DNA of 64,000 nt, from positions 1,911,501-1,975,500 of the forward strand of contig NZ_CP018319.1 of assembly GCF_001952935.1 (NCBI RefSeq), given 5' to 3'. Numbering within the stretch: the stretch's first letter is position 1; each line of letters opens with the position of its first letter. This stretch comes from Pseudomonas frederiksbergensis. GTDB taxonomy: Bacteria; Pseudomonadota; Gammaproteobacteria; Pseudomonadales; Pseudomonadaceae. This document shows, piece after piece, positions 37,280 through 49,243 of the stretch. The translations under genes were made by a program, and so were the position numbers. The notes beneath the pieces are model-generated. The model saw only the letters and a list, made by a program, of their open reading frames with translations, did no database searches and was not told the origin of the DNA.

Positions 37280-38505
37280 TGAAGCGCGTCGTCGTCACCG
37301 GCATGGCCGGCATCACCTCACTGGGCAGCGATTGGGCCACCATCGTCGCCAACTTCGCGGCCAACCGCAGCGGTATCCGCCGGATGGACGAGTGGGATCG
37401 CTTCACCGAACTCAATACGCGCCTGGCGGGGCCGATCGATGATTTCAAAGTGCCGAGCCACTGGACCCGCAAGCAATTGCGCAGCATGGGCCGGGTTTCA
37501 CGCCTGGCGGTCGGCGCGGCAGAACAGGCATTGGCCGATGCCGGTCTGCTGGGTGACGAATCGATCAAGGACGGGCGCATGGGCGTTTCCTGCGGCTCAT
37601 CCACCGGCAGCACCGACGAGATCAAGGCGTTCGGCAACATGCTGCTCAACTCAGTGGCCGAGGGCCTGAACGCCAACTCCTACGTGCGCATGATGCCGCA
37701 CACCACGGCGGCGAACATCAGCATCTTCTTCGGCCTCACCGGTCGGCTGATCCCGACCTCCAGCGCGTGCACCAGTGGCAGTCAGGGCATCGGTTACGCC
37801 TACGAGTCGGTCAAGTTCGGTCGCCTGCCATTGATGCTCGCCGGCGGTGCCGAAGAACTGTGCCCCACTGAAGCGATGGTCTTCGATGCGCTCTACGCCA
37901 CCAGCCTGAAAAACGATGCGCCGCAGACGTCCCCGCGCCCCTACGACAGTGGCCGCGATGGCCTGGTGATCGGTGAAGGCAGCGGCATGCTGGTGCTTGA
38001 AGAACTCGAACACGCCTTGGCTCGCGGTGCGCACATCCACGCCGAACTCGTCGGTTTCGGCAGCAACGCCGACGGCCAGCACGCCACCCGCCCAGAGCAG
38101 GTCACCATGCGCCGGGCCATGGAGCTGGCGCTGGAAGACGCCGGGCTGCAGCCTTCCGACATCGGCTACGTGAATGGTCACGGCACGGCCACTGAACAGG
38201 GCGACATTGCCGAAACCCTGGCAACGAGCGCGTTGTTCGGCGAGCACATGCCGATCAGCTCGCAAAAGAGCTTCCTCGGTCACACCCTCGGAGCCTGCGG
38301 TGCGCTGGAATCCTGGTTCAGCATCGAAATGATGAACCGCGACCTGTACGTCCACACCCTCAACCTCGACGACGTCGACCCGCACTGCGGCAAACTCGAT
38401 TACCTGCGCGGCGAGTTCCGGCAGATGAGCAACCAATACGTGATGAACAACAACTTTGCGTTTGGCGGGGTTAATACATCGCTGATCTTCCGGCGCTGGT
38501 CGTAA
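37279..38505 (+). CDS. apeR: 3-oxoacyl-ACP synthase (ApeR-like, FabF type)
   Basis: A 408-residue second ketosynthase with the triad Cys164 (SSACTSGSQG), His301 (NGHGTATEQGD) and His335 (KSFLGHTLGACG). It differs from ApeO and may act as a homodimer on early or alternative condensations. The ATG at 37279 is chosen over GTG at 37273 because GGAGG at 37265-37269 is optimally spaced for it. It is the last gene of the operon; a REPIN starts 46 bases after its stop and no classical terminator was seen. Confidence 0.92.
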   Translation: MKRVVVTGMAGITSLGSDWATIVANFAANRSGIRRMDEWDRFTELNTRLAGPIDDFKVPSHWTRKQLRSMGRVSRLAVGAAEQALADAGLLGDESIKDGRMGVSCGSSTGSTDEIKAFGNMLLNSVAEGLNANSYVRMMPHTTAANISIFFGLTGRLIPTSSACTSGSQGIGYAYESVKFGRLPLMLAGGAEELCPTEAMVFDALYATSLKNDAPQTSPRPYDSGRDGLVIGEGSGMLVLEELEHALARGAHIHAELVGFGSNADGQHATRPEQVTMRRAMELALEDAGLQPSDIGYVNGHGTATEQGDIAETLATSALFGEHMPISSQKSFLGHTLGACGALESWFSIEMMNRDLYVHTLNLDDVDPHCGKLDYLRGEFRQMSNQYVMNNNFAFGGVNTSLIFRRWS

Positions 38506-38551
38506 CGAGGCAATGCCCGGCAGATAAATAAACGCTGCGAGCAATGAATAA

Positions 38552-38646
38552 CCTGTGGCGAGGGAGCTTGCTCCCGCTGGACTGCGTAGCAGTCCTTTCT
38601 TTTGGGGCCGCTTCGCGACCCAGCGGGAGCAAGCTCCCTCGCCACA
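38552..38646. repeat. REPIN downstream of the polyene operon
   Basis: Arms CCTGTGGCGAGGGAGCTTGC and its complement enclose a GGACTGCGTAGCAGTCC hairpin and GGGGCCGCTTCGCGACCC. It is the GTGGCGAGGG subtype, like the inner element at 18823-18966 and the apeL element. The sequence from 38647 to 38779 shows no gene. Confidence 0.88.
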
Positions 38647-38779
38647 ATAGCGCCGTCTCAAACAGGTCGGTTCGACATAGCCCCGGCCCTGTCTGGCTCT
38701 GCGATGGCTGGTTACCCAGGATCCTCAGAGTCTCACAAGCCCCTCTCGGGAAAGCAGGCAGTGTTAGCGCCCTGACGCA

Positions 38780-39049
38780 CTAGGATGGATCGAGGTTATC
38801 CAGCACCCGATTCACCGCCAGCTCCCCCAGCATGATCGACTGCTGAATCCCCAGCAGTGTGTTGCTTTGCGATCCCTCCAGAGACCTCGCGAAATCGCTC
38901 GCCATGACGTTGGCTGATGCCAGGGATTCACAGGCGTATGCCAGCAGGGTGTGATTGTCGATATTGGGGGCGATGAGGAAGATTTTGCTTGGTTGGCGTG
39001 GAGCATCCGGATCGGTGTCCGGTGAGTTCGATTTATATTCACGCATCAT
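38780..39049 (-). CDS. Small DUF6124/DUF3077-like Pseudomonas protein
   Basis: An 89-residue soluble protein of a family I recall only from Pseudomonas and relatives. It has a Pro-rich start, IFLIAPNIDNHTLLAYACES, then SLASANVMASDFARSLEGSQ and a helical end (IQQSIMLGELAVNRVLDNLD). The function is unknown. Two adjacent ATG codons occur; the first, at 39049, follows AGGA. It has a long structured 5' leader, described separately, and is convergent with the polyene operon. Confidence 0.75.
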   Translation of the reverse strand: MMREYKSNSPDTDPDAPRQPSKIFLIAPNIDNHTLLAYACESLASANVMASDFARSLEGSQSNTLLGIQQSIMLGELAVNRVLDNLDPS

Positions 39050-39400
39050 TCGGGTCCTGGAGATTAGAGCTACCACCACATCCCTACTAATAAGATGAGG
39101 TGGTAGCTGTGCGCAGGTTAGTAGACCGGGGACCCGTGAGACCGGCGCGCTCGAGAGCACCCTACGCACAGCCACCATAAAGTACAGGGATGGGGATACC
39201 TGACAATCTGATGCGCTACACGCCACGGGTAAACACGGGCTACTAAACCCGATCACTGGAAATCAGTGATGCGAACGAAGTTACCGATGGCCCCCAAAGC
39301 GCACAAGCCGGCGGATTCTGGAGTAGTTGTAGGCAATGCCGCAAGGCGCTGTGGCCTGTTCAAGGTAGTTCGGAAATGTCTTACACCCTTCAGCGAAGCG
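39050..39400 (-). promoter_or_regulatory. Long structured leader upstream of the DUF6124-like gene
   Basis: There is no gene in about 500 bases between this small gene and the LysR gene. Read on the minus strand, the segment is rich in hairpins. One has a 14-of-15 bp stem (39068-39082 with 39094-39108). A second long-range stem pairs 39106-39117 with 39161-39172 (11 of 12) and shares bases 39106-39108 with the first, so the two overlap. A third is a perfect 7-bp stem at 39252-39270. The block with CCAGTGATCGGGTTTAGTAG looks familiar to me from other copies upstream of such genes in Pseudomonas. A structured cis-regulatory RNA is possible; the ends are approximate. Confidence 0.5.
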
Positions 39401-39450
39401 TCCGCTTTGGCATAGGCAACTGCAGCTTTTTTGGTGGACTTGCGGACGCT

Positions 39451-39542
39451 TTCGCGGGCAAGCCCGCTCCCACAAAGTCCAGCAGCGCGCCGAAACAGGT
39501 GTTCACACCGCTGAACCCTGTGGGAGCGGGCTTGCTCGCGAA
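39451..39542. repeat. REPIN between the DUF6124 leader and the LysR gene
   Basis: Arms TTCGCGGGCAAGCCCGCTCC and GGAGCGGGCTTGCTCGCGAA are separated by about 48 bases. It sits just beyond the stop of the LysR gene. Confidence 0.9.
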
Positions 39543-39556
39543 TGACTGCGAAGCAG

Positions 39557-40459
39557 TCACGCCTTCAACGGCTCAACCTTACGCGTCAACAACTCCACAA
39601 ACGCCTTGGCCATCGGCGACTTCTGATCCTTGCGCTGTACCAGCCACACTGCCGACACGGCCTCAGGATCGAGCAGTGGCCGATAGACCACCCCATCGAT
39701 GCGCATCCGCTGATAAGACGCCGGCAGCACCGAAACACCCAACCCCGCCGCCACCAGACCAATGATCGTCATCGCCTCGCCCGCCTCCTGGGCAAAGTGC
39801 GGGCTGAAACCGGCATCCCGAGCCAGGCTGAGCAATTGTGCGTACAAACCACTGCCATAACTGCGCGGGAAAAATACGAAGGGCTCGAGGGCCAGGGCCG
39901 ACAGAAACAAGCCCTCTTCGCTGTCGTTCACCAATGGATGCTTGGAGCTGAGCACCGCCACCAGTGGCTCACGCATCAGTTCCACCACGCTGAGCGAGTC
40001 CGGTAACCCAAGCGGTCGCATGATTCCTACTTCGATCGACTCCTCCACCAACGCATCGGCGACCTGGGTGCTGCTCATCTCCCGCAGGTTCAGGTGCACC
40101 GCCGGGAATCGCTGACGAAATGAAAAGATCGCCTGTGGAATAGTCGAGTTGAATGGCGCCGACGAGGTGAAGCCAATTTTCAGTTCGCCCAGCTCACCCA
40201 ACTGCGCCCGCCGTGCAACATCCGCCGCTTTGTCGACCTGCGCCAGCACCAGCCGCGCCTCTTCCAGAAACAACCGGCCGGCTTCACTGAGCTCCACCCG
40301 ACGATTGGTGCGTTCGAACAACCGCGCTCCCACTTCTTGTTCCAGCGCCTGAATCTGCTGGCTCAGCGGTGGTTGCGAGATGCCCAGCACCTGGGCGGCG
40401 CGGCCGAAGTGCAGCTCTTCGGCGACGGCGATGAAGTAGCGCAGGTGACGCAATTCCAT
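39557..40459 (-). CDS. LysR-family transcriptional regulator (YnfL-like)
   Basis: The 300-residue regulator has an N-terminal winged HTH (MELRHLRYFIAVAEELHFGRAAQVL…SQPPLSQQIQALE) and a periplasmic-binding-type effector domain from about residue 90. It is transcribed divergently from an MFS gene 118 bases away. The same arrangement exists for E. coli ynfL/ynfM, so it probably controls the transporter. The inducer is unknown. Confidence 0.93.
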   Translation of the reverse strand: MELRHLRYFIAVAEELHFGRAAQVLGISQPPLSQQIQALEQEVGARLFERTNRRVELSEAGRLFLEEARLVLAQVDKAADVARRAQLGELGELKIGFTSSAPFNSTIPQAIFSFRQRFPAVHLNLREMSSTQVADALVEESIEVGIMRPLGLPDSLSVVELMREPLVAVLSSKHPLVNDSEEGLFLSALALEPFVFFPRSYGSGLYAQLLSLARDAGFSPHFAQEAGEAMTIIGLVAAGLGVSVLPASYQRMRIDGVVYRPLLDPEAVSAVWLVQRKDQKSPMAKAFVELLTRKVEPLKA

Positions 40460-40468
40460 GAAAACTCC

Positions 40469-40487
40469 ATTAGGTCGTTAAACCTAT
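40469..40487. promoter_or_regulatory. Possible LysR operator dyad
   Basis: ATTAGGT-N5-AACCTAT is an interrupted dyad close to the T-N11-A pattern of LysR boxes, located in the LysR/MFS divergent region just upstream of the LysR ATG. Weak, single-site evidence. Confidence 0.3.
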
Positions 40488-40577
40488 CAAACAGGTCGAA
40501 CAATATATTGGATTGAATCATTAGGCGGCTATATGCTTTTTTCATTGCCTGACCGGCTGCTTGTCCCGAGGTCTGAA

Positions 40578-41852
40578 GTGAAAACTGCTGTCGCCCCACT
40601 CGCTCATGAAGTTCCGCCCGCCGCGGTGGACGATGTTATCGCCGAATTAAAGGAGATCTACATCGAAAAAGGCACGCCAATGTTCATGCGTACCGTGCTG
40701 GCGCTGTTCTGCGGCGGCTTCGCGACCTTCGCCCTGCTTTATTGCGTGCAGCCGATGATGCCGCTGCTGTCCCATGAGTACGCCATCAACGCCGCCCAGA
40801 GCAGCCTGATCCTGTCGGTCGCCACCGGCATGCTCGCCATCGGCCTGCTGATCACCGGCCCGATCTCCGATCGCATCGGGCGCAAACCGGTGATGGTCGC
40901 CGCGCTGTTCGCCGCAGCGCTCTGCACCATCGCCAGTTCAATGATGCCGAGCTGGCACGGCGTGCTGGTGATGCGGGCGCTGATTGGGTTGTCATTGAGC
41001 GGCCTGGCAGCGGTCGCCATGACTTACCTGAGTGAAGAGATCCACCCGCAGCACATTGGCCTGGCCATGGGTTTGTACATCGCCGGCAACGCGATTGGCG
41101 GGATGTGCGGACGCTTGATCACTGGGGTGTTGATCGACTTTGTCAGCTGGCACACGGCGATGCTGGTAATCGGCGGCCTGGCCCTGATCGCGGCGGCGGT
41201 GTTCTGGAAAATCCTTCCCGAGTCGCGCAACTTCCGCGCCCGCTCTTTGCACCCGCGTAGCCTGATTGACGGCTTCACCCTGCACTTTCGTGACGCCGGC
41301 CTGCCGCTGCTATTCCTTGAAGCCTTCGTGCTGATGGGCGCGTTCGTCACCCTCTTCAACTACATCGGCTATCGCCTGCTGGCCGGGCCGTACCACATGG
41401 ACCAGGCCTTCGTCGGGCTGCTCTCGGTGGTGTATCTGTCGGGTATCTACAGCTCAGCGAAAATCGGCTCGTTGGCCGACCAGCTCGGCCGTCGCAAAGT
41501 GCTGTGGGCGACCATCGTGCTGATGATCGCCGGCCTTGCGCTGACCATGTTGACGCCGCTGCCGCTGGTGATCATCGGCATGTTGATCTTTACCTTCGGT
41601 TTCTTCGGCGCCCATTCGGTGGCGAGTAGCTGGATTGGGCGTCGGGCGATCAAAGCCAAGGGGCAGGCGTCGTCGCTGTATCTGTTCAGCTATTACGCCG
41701 GCTCGAGCATTGCGGGGACGGCTGGCGGGTTTTTCTGGCACATGGGTGGCTGGAACGGGATCGGGTTGTTTATTGGCGGGTTGCTGGTGATTGCGCTGTT
41801 GGTGGCGTTGAAACTGGCGAAGTTGCCGCCATTAGGCGGTGTAAAAGCCTGA
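40578..41852 (+). CDS. MFS transporter (YnfM-like, arabinose-efflux subfamily)
   Basis: A 424-residue inner membrane transporter with twelve predicted helices. RTVLALFCGGFATFALLYCV begins helix 1, and GPISDRIGRKPVM is the MFS motif A between helices 2 and 3, repeated in degenerate form in GSLADQLGRRKVLW. The substrate is unknown. GTG at 40578 is chosen because CCGAGG precedes it; an ATG at 40533 in frame would add 15 residues. It pairs with the divergent LysR gene. Confidence 0.9.
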   Translation: MKTAVAPLAHEVPPAAVDDVIAELKEIYIEKGTPMFMRTVLALFCGGFATFALLYCVQPMMPLLSHEYAINAAQSSLILSVATGMLAIGLLITGPISDRIGRKPVMVAALFAAALCTIASSMMPSWHGVLVMRALIGLSLSGLAAVAMTYLSEEIHPQHIGLAMGLYIAGNAIGGMCGRLITGVLIDFVSWHTAMLVIGGLALIAAAVFWKILPESRNFRARSLHPRSLIDGFTLHFRDAGLPLLFLEAFVLMGAFVTLFNYIGYRLLAGPYHMDQAFVGLLSVVYLSGIYSSAKIGSLADQLGRRKVLWATIVLMIAGLALTMLTPLPLVIIGMLIFTFGFFGAHSVASSWIGRRAIKAKGQASSLYLFSYYAGSSIAGTAGGFFWHMGGWNGIGLFIGGLLVIALLVALKLAKLPPLGGVKA

Positions 41853-41861
41853 AGCAAAACC

Positions 41862-41961
41862 CTGTGGGAGCGGGCTTGCTCGCGAAAGCGGTGTGTCAGG
41901 CAACATCAATGCTGACTGACACTCCGTCTTCGCGAGCAAGCCCGCTCCCACATTTTGACCG
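41862..41961. repeat. REPIN, left copy of an identical pair flanking hemE
   Basis: These 100 bases are identical to 43225-43324, including the non-palindromic spacer (GCGGTGTGTCAGGCAACATC…) and the tail TTTTGACCG. It lies between the MFS gene and the hemE terminator. Confidence 0.95.
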
Positions 41962-41983
41962 CGTACGATCTGATATCTCATAC

Positions 41984-42013
41984 AAAAACGCCCGGCATAA
42001 GCCGGGCGTTTTT
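41984..42013. terminator. Bidirectional intrinsic terminator after hemE
   Basis: AAAAACGCCCGGC-ATAA-GCCGGGCGTTTTT is a perfect stem with T tracts on both strands. It ends 12 bases from the hemE stop and can serve hemE (minus) and the MFS gene (plus). Confidence 0.9.
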
Positions 42014-42025
42014 ATTGGGAGACGA

Positions 42026-43093
42026 TCACTCGTGATACTGCGCCGACAGTTCATGCACCGCGCGCAGGAAGGCGCCGGCGTGTTCCGGGTCGACTTCGGG
42101 CGTGATGCCATGGCCAAGGTTGAACACGTGGCCGCTGCCCTTCCCGTAGCTGGCGAGGATGCGGCCGACTTCGGTGCGAATGGCTTCTGGCTTGGCGTAC
42201 AGCACGGTCGGGTCCATGTTGCCTTGCAGGGCGACTTTGCTGCCGACGCGATCACGGGCGCTGCCAATGTCGCAGGTCCAGTCCAGGCCCAATGCGTCAG
42301 CGCCAGCGTCAGCAATGCTTTCGAGCCACAGGCCGCCGTTCTTGGTGAACAGGATGACCGGCACTTTGCGGCCTTCGTGCTCACGGATCAGGCCGCTGAC
42401 GATTTTGCGCATGTAGGCCAGGGAGAATTCCTGGTACGCCGCCGCCGAAAGGCTGCCACCCCAACTGTCGAAGATCTGCACCGCTTGCGCCCCGGCCATG
42501 ATCTGGCCGTTGAGGTAGCTGGTGACCGTCTGCGCGAGTTTGTCCAGCAACAGGTGCAAGGCTTGCGGGTTGTCGTAGAGCATGGTTTTGGTCTTGCGGT
42601 AGTCTTTCGACGAGCCGCCTTCGACCATGTAGGTGGCCAGGGTCCATGGGCTGCCGGCGAAGCCGATCAGCGGCACACGGCCGTTCAGTTCGCGGCGGAT
42701 GGTGCTGACCGCGTCCATGACGTAGCCGAGGTCTTTGTGCGGATCAGGAATCGGCAGCGCTTCGATGTCCGCCATCGTGCTGATGACTTTCTTGAAGCGC
42801 GGACCTTCACCGGTTTCGAAGTACAGGCCTTGGCCCATGGCATCGGGAATGGTCAGGATGTCGGAGAACAGGATCGCCGCGTCCAGTTGTGGGTAGCGGT
42901 CGAGCGGCTGCATCGTGACTTCGCAAGCGAACTCCGGGTTCATGCACAGGCTCATGAAGTCGCCGGCCTTGGCACGGCTGGCGCGGTATTCCGGCAGGTA
43001 GCGACCGGCCTGACGCATCATCCACACGGGGGTGACGTCTACGGGTTGCTTGAGCAGGGCGCGAAGGAAACGGTCGTTCTTCAGGGCAGTCAT
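42026..43093 (-). CDS. hemE: Uroporphyrinogen decarboxylase
   Basis: The 355-residue enzyme decarboxylates the four acetate side chains of uroporphyrinogen III to coproporphyrinogen III in cytoplasmic heme synthesis. Family motifs are seen at the start ([15 protein letters not shown], where the arginines bind substrate), in the middle ([18 protein letters not shown]) and in [17 protein letters not shown] near the end. The length is normal. It is flanked by two identical REPINs and followed by a strong terminator. Confidence 0.97.
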   Translation of the reverse strand: MTALKNDRFLRALLKQPVDVTPVWMMRQAGRYLPEYRASRAKAGDFMSLCMNPEFACEVTMQPLDRYPQLDAAILFSDILTIPDAMGQGLYFETGEGPRFKKVISTMADIEALPIPDPHKDLGYVMDAVSTIRRELNGRVPLIGFAGSPWTLATYMVEGGSSKDYRKTKTMLYDNPQALHLLLDKLAQTVTSYLNGQIMAGAQAVQIFDSWGGSLSAAAYQEFSLAYMRKIVSGLIREHEGRKVPVILFTKNGGLWLESIADAGADALGLDWTCDIGSARDRVGSKVALQGNMDPTVLYAKPEAIRTEVGRILASYGKGSGHVFNLGHGITPEVDPEHAGAFLRAVHELSAQYHE

Positions 43094-43224
43094 GTCGGCA
43101 TCCGGAAAAAAAGTGCGGGCATTTTCTCAGAGCGCGACGCAAAAGGCACGGTTGCAGGTCAGCCTTTTGTCTATCGGGGCAATTTGTCGCGGTGGAACAC
43201 TGTATTCGCAACACCGAGAAACAA

Positions 43225-43324
43225 CTGTGGGAGCGGGCTTGCTCGCGAAAGCGGTGTGTCAGGCAACATCAATGCTGACTGACACTCCGTCTTCGCGAGC
43301 AAGCCCGCTCCCACATTTTGACCG
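43225..43324. repeat. REPIN, right copy of an identical pair flanking hemE
   Basis: Identical over 100 bases and in the same orientation as 41862-41961. It lies between the gltD stop and the hemE start and probably contributes to the end of the gltBD transcript. Confidence 0.95.
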
Positions 43325-43345
43325 TATTCCAATCTCAGGAAGTGA

Positions 43346-44797
<1,452 letters not shown>

Positions 44798-47700
44798 TCA
44801 CTGCGGGTTGGCACGGGTGCTGGAAAGCAACGATTTCAGGTTGGCAGCCTTGGGCTTGACCAGCCAGAAACGACGCAGATAGTCATCGAGGTTTTCAGCG
44901 AGGTTACGACCCCACTCGCTGTCGGTTTCCTCGACGTATTCGTTCAGCACGCGTTGCAGGTGGCTGCGATAGGCTTCCATCGCCTCACCGCTGATCCGCT
45001 GGATTTCCACCAGTTCGTGGTTGACCCGGTCAACGAAGGAGTTGTCCTGGTCGAGCACGTAGGCGAAACCGCCGGTCATGCCTGAGCCGAAGTTGTAACC
45101 GGTCTTGCCCAATACGCAGACGAAACCACCGGTCATGTACTCGCAGCAGTGATCGCCCGTGCCTTCCACAACCGTGTGAGCACCGGAGTTACGCACCGCG
45201 AAACGCTCGCCTGCGGTGCCGGCGGCGAACAGCTTGCCGCCAGTGGCGCCGTACAGGCAGGTGTTGCCGATGATGGCACTGTCCTGAGTCTTGTAGACAC
45301 TGCCCTTGGGCGGAACGATGACCAGTTTGCCGCCGGTCATGCCTTTGCCGACGTAGTCGTTGGCGTCGCCTTCCAGGTACATGTTCAGGCCACCAGCGTT
45401 CCACACGCCGAAGCTCTGACCGGCCGTCCCTTTGAAGCGGAAGGTGATCGGCGCATTCGCCATGCCTTGGTTGCCATGCTTGCGAGCGATTTCACCGGAG
45501 ATCCGCGCGCCGATCGAACGGTCGCAGTTGCAGATATCCAGCGCGAAATCGGCGCCGCTCATGTCGTTGATGGCCGAGGTGGCCATCTCGACCATTTTCT
45601 CGGCCAGCAGGCCTTTGTCGAACGGTGGGTTGCGGTCGACCTGGCAGAACTGAGGCTTGTCCGCCGGGATGTGATCGCTGCCCAGCAACGGCGTCAGGTC
45701 CAGGTGTTGCTGCTTGGCGGTCTGGCCTTCGAGGATGTCCAGCAGATCGGTACGACCGATCAACTCTTCGAGGGAGCGCACGCCCAGCTTGGCCAGCCAC
45801 TCACGGGTTTCTTCGGCGACGTAGGTGAAGAAATTCACCACCATGTCGACGGTCCCGATGTAGTGATCCTTGCGCAGCTTCTCGTTCTGAGTCGCGACGC
45901 CGGTGGCGCAGTTGTTCAGGTGACAGATGCGCAGGTATTTGCAGCCAAGGGCGATCATTGGCGCGGTGCCGAAGCCGAAGCTTTCAGCGCCGAGGATCGC
46001 TGCCTTGATCACGTCGAGGCCGGTTTTCAGGCCACCGTCGGTTTGTACCCGCACTTTGCCGCGCAGATCGTTGCCGCGCAGGGTCTGGTGGGTTTCGGCC
46101 AGGCCGAGTTCCCACGGGGCGCCCGCGTATTTGATCGAGGTCAGCGGCGATGCACCGGTACCGCCGTCGTAGCCGGAAATGGTGATCAAGTCCGCGTAGG
46201 CCTTGGCCACACCGGCAGCGATGGTGCCGACGCCCGCTTCTGCAACCAGCTTCACCGAGACCAGGGCCTTCGGGTTGACTTGTTTCAGGTCGAAAATCAG
46301 CTGCGACAAGTCTTCGATCGAATAGATGTCGTGGTGCGGTGGAGGCGAGATCAGGGTCACGCCCGGCACTGCATAACGCAGCTTGGCGATCAGACCGTTG
46401 ACCTTGCCGCCAGGCAGCTGACCACCTTCGCCGGGCTTGGCGCCCTGAGCGACTTTGATCTGCAACACTTCAGCGTTGACCAGGTATTCCGGGGTCACAC
46501 CGAAACGGCCAGTCGCGACTTGTTTGATTTTCGAGCTCTTGATGGTGCCGTAACGCGCCGGATCTTCGCCGCCTTCGCCGGAGTTGGAACGCGCACCGAG
46601 GCGGTTCATCGCTTCGGCCAGGGCTTCGTGAGCTTCCGGCGACAAGGCGCCGAGGGAGATACCCGCGGAGTCAAAGCGCTTGAGCACCGATTCCAGCGGT
46701 TCGATCTCGCTGATGTCCAGCGGCGTGTCCAGGGTCTTGACCTTGAACATGTCACGGATCATCGACACCGGACGGTTGTCCACCAGCGCCGTGTATTCCT
46801 TGAACTTGCTGTAGTCGCCCTGCTGCACAGCGGCTTGCAGGGTGTTGACCACGTCCGGGTTGTACGCGTGATACTCGCCACCGTGGACGAACTTCAGCAA
46901 ACCGCCCTGCTGGATTGGCTTGCGCGGGCTCCAGGCTTCGGCCGCCAGGGCTTTCTGCTCGGCTTCGATGTCGACGAAACGCGCACCTTTGATGCGGCTT
47001 GGCACGCCACGGAAGCTCAGCTCGCAGACTTCTTCGGACAGGCCAATGGCTTCGAACAGCTGCGCACCGCGGTACGAAGTGATGGTCGAGATACCCATCT
47101 TCGACAGGATCTTCAACAGGCCTTTGGTGATGCCTTTGCGGTAGTTCTTGAACACCTCATAGAGGTCGCCCAGCACTTCACCGGTACGGATCAGGTCGCC
47201 CAGCACTTCGTAGGCCAGGAACGGATAGACCGCCGAGGCGCCGAATCCGATCAACACGGCGAAGTGGTGCGGATCGCGAGCCGTCGCGGTTTCCACGAGG
47301 ATGTTGGAGTCGCAACGCAGGCCTTTTTCGGTCAGGCGATGGTGCACCGCGCCGGTGGCCAGGGAAGCGTGGATCGGCAACTTGCCCGGGGCAATGTGAC
47401 GGTCACTCAGCACGACCTGGGTACGACCGGAGCGCACGGCTTCTTCAGCCTGATCGGCCACGTTGCGGATCGCCGCTTCGAGGCCGACGCTTTCGTCGTA
47501 GTTCAGATCAATGATCGCGCGCTCGAAGCCCGGACGATCGAGGTTCATCAGCGAGCGCCACTTGGCCGGGGAAATGACCGGCGAGCTGAGGATCACGCGC
47601 GAGGCGTGTTCCGGCGACTCCTGGAAGATATTGCGCTCGGCACCGAGGCAGATCTCCAGCGACATGACGATGGCTTCACGCAGCGGGTCGATCGGCGGGT

Positions 47701-49243
47701 TGGTGACCTGCGCGAACTGCTGGCGGAAATAGTCGTACGGCGTGCGCACGCGCTGGGACAGCACGGCCATCGGCGTATCGTCGCCCATCGAGCCGACGGC
47801 TTCGTAGCCTTGCTCGCCGAGCGGACGCAGCACCTGATCACGTTCTTCGAAAGTGACCTGGTACATCTTCATGTACTGCTTGAGCTGGTCAACGTCGTAG
47901 AAGGCCGAACCGTGGTCGTTGTCTTCCATGGTCGCCTGGATGCGCAGGGCATTCTTGCGCAGCCATTGCTTGTACGGATGACGCGACTTCAAGCGGTTGT
48001 CGATGGCATCGGTGTCGAGGATCTGGCCGGTTTCGGTGTCCACGGCAAAGATCTGACCCGGGCCAACGCGGCCCTTGGCGAGCACGTCTTCAGGCTGGTA
48101 GTTCCAGACACCGATTTCCGAGGCCAGGGTGATGAAACCGTTTTTGGTGGTGACCCAACGCGCCGGACGCAGACCGTTACGGTCGAGCAGGCACACCGCG
48201 TAACGACCGTCGGTCATGACCACGCCGGCCGGACCGTCCCACGGCTCCATGTGCATCGAGTTGTATTCGTAGAACGCACGCAGGTCCGGGTCCATGGTTT
48301 CAACGTTCTGCCACGCAGGCGGAATGATCATCCGCACGCCACGGAACAGGTCGATGCCACCGGTGACCATCAACTCGAGCATGTTGTCCATGCTGGAGGA
48401 GTCGGAACCGACACGGTTGACCAGCGGGCCGAGTTCTTCCAGGTCCATCAGGTCATTGGTGAACTTGGTGCGACGGGCCACGGCCCAGTTGCGGTTACCG
48501 GTGATGGTGTTGATCTCGCCGTTATGCGCGAGGAAGCGGAACGGCTGGGCCAGCGGCCATTTCGGCAGGGTGTTGGTCGAGAAGCGCTGGTGGAACACGC
48601 AAATCGAGGTCTGCAGGCGCTGGTCGCTGAGGTCTGGATAGAAGGCGGTCAAATCCGCCGGCATCATCAGGCCTTTATAAATGATGGTCTTGTGCGAAAA
48701 GCTGCAGACGTAGTGATCGGCGTCGGCGGCGTTGGCCACGGACGAGCGACGACGGGAGGTGAACAGCTTGACGGCCATGTCCTGATCGCTCAGGCCATCA
48801 CCGGCGATGAACACTTGTTCGATCTGCGGCAGGCGCTCAAGGGCCAGGCGACCGAGGACGCTGGTGTCGATCGGCACTTTGCGCCAGCCGACGAGGGTCA
48901 GTCCAGCAGCGAGGATCTCGCGGTTCATGTTCTCGCGAGCGGCTTCGGCTTTGACCGGGTCCTGGTTGAAGAAGACCATGCCCACTGCATATTGCTTGGG
49001 CAGTTCGACGCCGAAGGTTTCCTGGGCGATGGCTCGCAGGAACACGTCCGGCTTTTGAATCAGCAGACCGCAACCGTCACCGGTCTTGCCGTCGGCGTTG
49101 ATCCCACCGCGGTGGGTCATGCAGGTCAGGGCCTCGATGGCCGTTTGCAAAAGGGTATGACTGGGCTCGCCCTGCATATGGGCTATCAGGCCGAAACCGC
49201 AGTTATCCTTGAATTCATCTGGTTGGTACAGACCTGCTTTCAT
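44798..49243 (-). CDS. gltB: Glutamate synthase large (alpha) subunit
   Basis: The 1481-residue subunit makes two glutamates from glutamine and 2-oxoglutarate. A 14-residue propeptide precedes Cys15 (DNCGFGL), the N-terminal nucleophile of the class II glutamine amidotransferase domain. The central and FMN-binding synthase domains follow, with [19 protein letters not shown] and [26 protein letters not shown] carries iron-sulfur ligands, and the C-terminal beta-helix is rich in glycine ([11 protein letters not shown]). The ATG at 49243 is preferred over a GTG two codons upstream. A 1412-codon open antisense frame over this gene is a by-product of codon bias. Confidence 0.96.
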   Translation of the reverse strand: MKAGLYQPDEFKDNCGFGLIAHMQGEPSHTLLQTAIEALTCMTHRGGINADGKTGDGCGLLIQKPDVFLRAIAQETFGVELPKQYAVGMVFFNQDPVKAEAARENMNREILAAGLTLVGWRKVPIDTSVLGRLALERLPQIEQVFIAGDGLSDQDMAVKLFTSRRRSSVANAADADHYVCSFSHKTIIYKGLMMPADLTAFYPDLSDQRLQTSICVFHQRFSTNTLPKWPLAQPFRFLAHNGEINTITGNRNWAVARRTKFTNDLMDLEELGPLVNRVGSDSSSMDNMLELMVTGGIDLFRGVRMIIPPAWQNVETMDPDLRAFYEYNSMHMEPWDGPAGVVMTDGRYAVCLLDRNGLRPARWVTTKNGFITLASEIGVWNYQPEDVLAKGRVGPGQIFAVDTETGQILDTDAIDNRLKSRHPYKQWLRKNALRIQATMEDNDHGSAFYDVDQLKQYMKMYQVTFEERDQVLRPLGEQGYEAVGSMGDDTPMAVLSQRVRTPYDYFRQQFAQVTNPPIDPLREAIVMSLEICLGAERNIFQESPEHASRVILSSPVISPAKWRSLMNLDRPGFERAIIDLNYDESVGLEAAIRNVADQAEEAVRSGRTQVVLSDRHIAPGKLPIHASLATGAVHHRLTEKGLRCDSNILVETATARDPHHFAVLIGFGASAVYPFLAYEVLGDLIRTGEVLGDLYEVFKNYRKGITKGLLKILSKMGISTITSYRGAQLFEAIGLSEEVCELSFRGVPSRIKGARFVDIEAEQKALAAEAWSPRKPIQQGGLLKFVHGGEYHAYNPDVVNTLQAAVQQGDYSKFKEYTALVDNRPVSMIRDMFKVKTLDTPLDISEIEPLESVLKRFDSAGISLGALSPEAHEALAEAMNRLGARSNSGEGGEDPARYGTIKSSKIKQVATGRFGVTPEYLVNAEVLQIKVAQGAKPGEGGQLPGGKVNGLIAKLRYAVPGVTLISPPPHHDIYSIEDLSQLIFDLKQVNPKALVSVKLVAEAGVGTIAAGVAKAYADLITISGYDGGTGASPLTSIKYAGAPWELGLAETHQTLRGNDLRGKVRVQTDGGLKTGLDVIKAAILGAESFGFGTAPMIALGCKYLRICHLNNCATGVATQNEKLRKDHYIGTVDMVVNFFTYVAEETREWLAKLGVRSLEELIGRTDLLDILEGQTAKQQHLDLTPLLGSDHIPADKPQFCQVDRNPPFDKGLLAEKMVEMATSAINDMSGADFALDICNCDRSIGARISGEIARKHGNQGMANAPITFRFKGTAGQSFGVWNAGGLNMYLEGDANDYVGKGMTGGKLVIVPPKGSVYKTQDSAIIGNTCLYGATGGKLFAAGTAGERFAVRNSGAHTVVEGTGDHCCEYMTGGFVCVLGKTGYNFGSGMTGGFAYVLDQDNSFVDRVNHELVEIQRISGEAMEAYRSHLQRVLNEYVEETDSEWGRNLAENLDDYLRRFWLVKPKAANLKSLLSSTRANPQ

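Noticed and set aside
38506..38779. Possible small plus-strand gene (79 codons) after apeR
   Set aside because: Its N-terminal half is translated REPIN and the rest has no family pattern.
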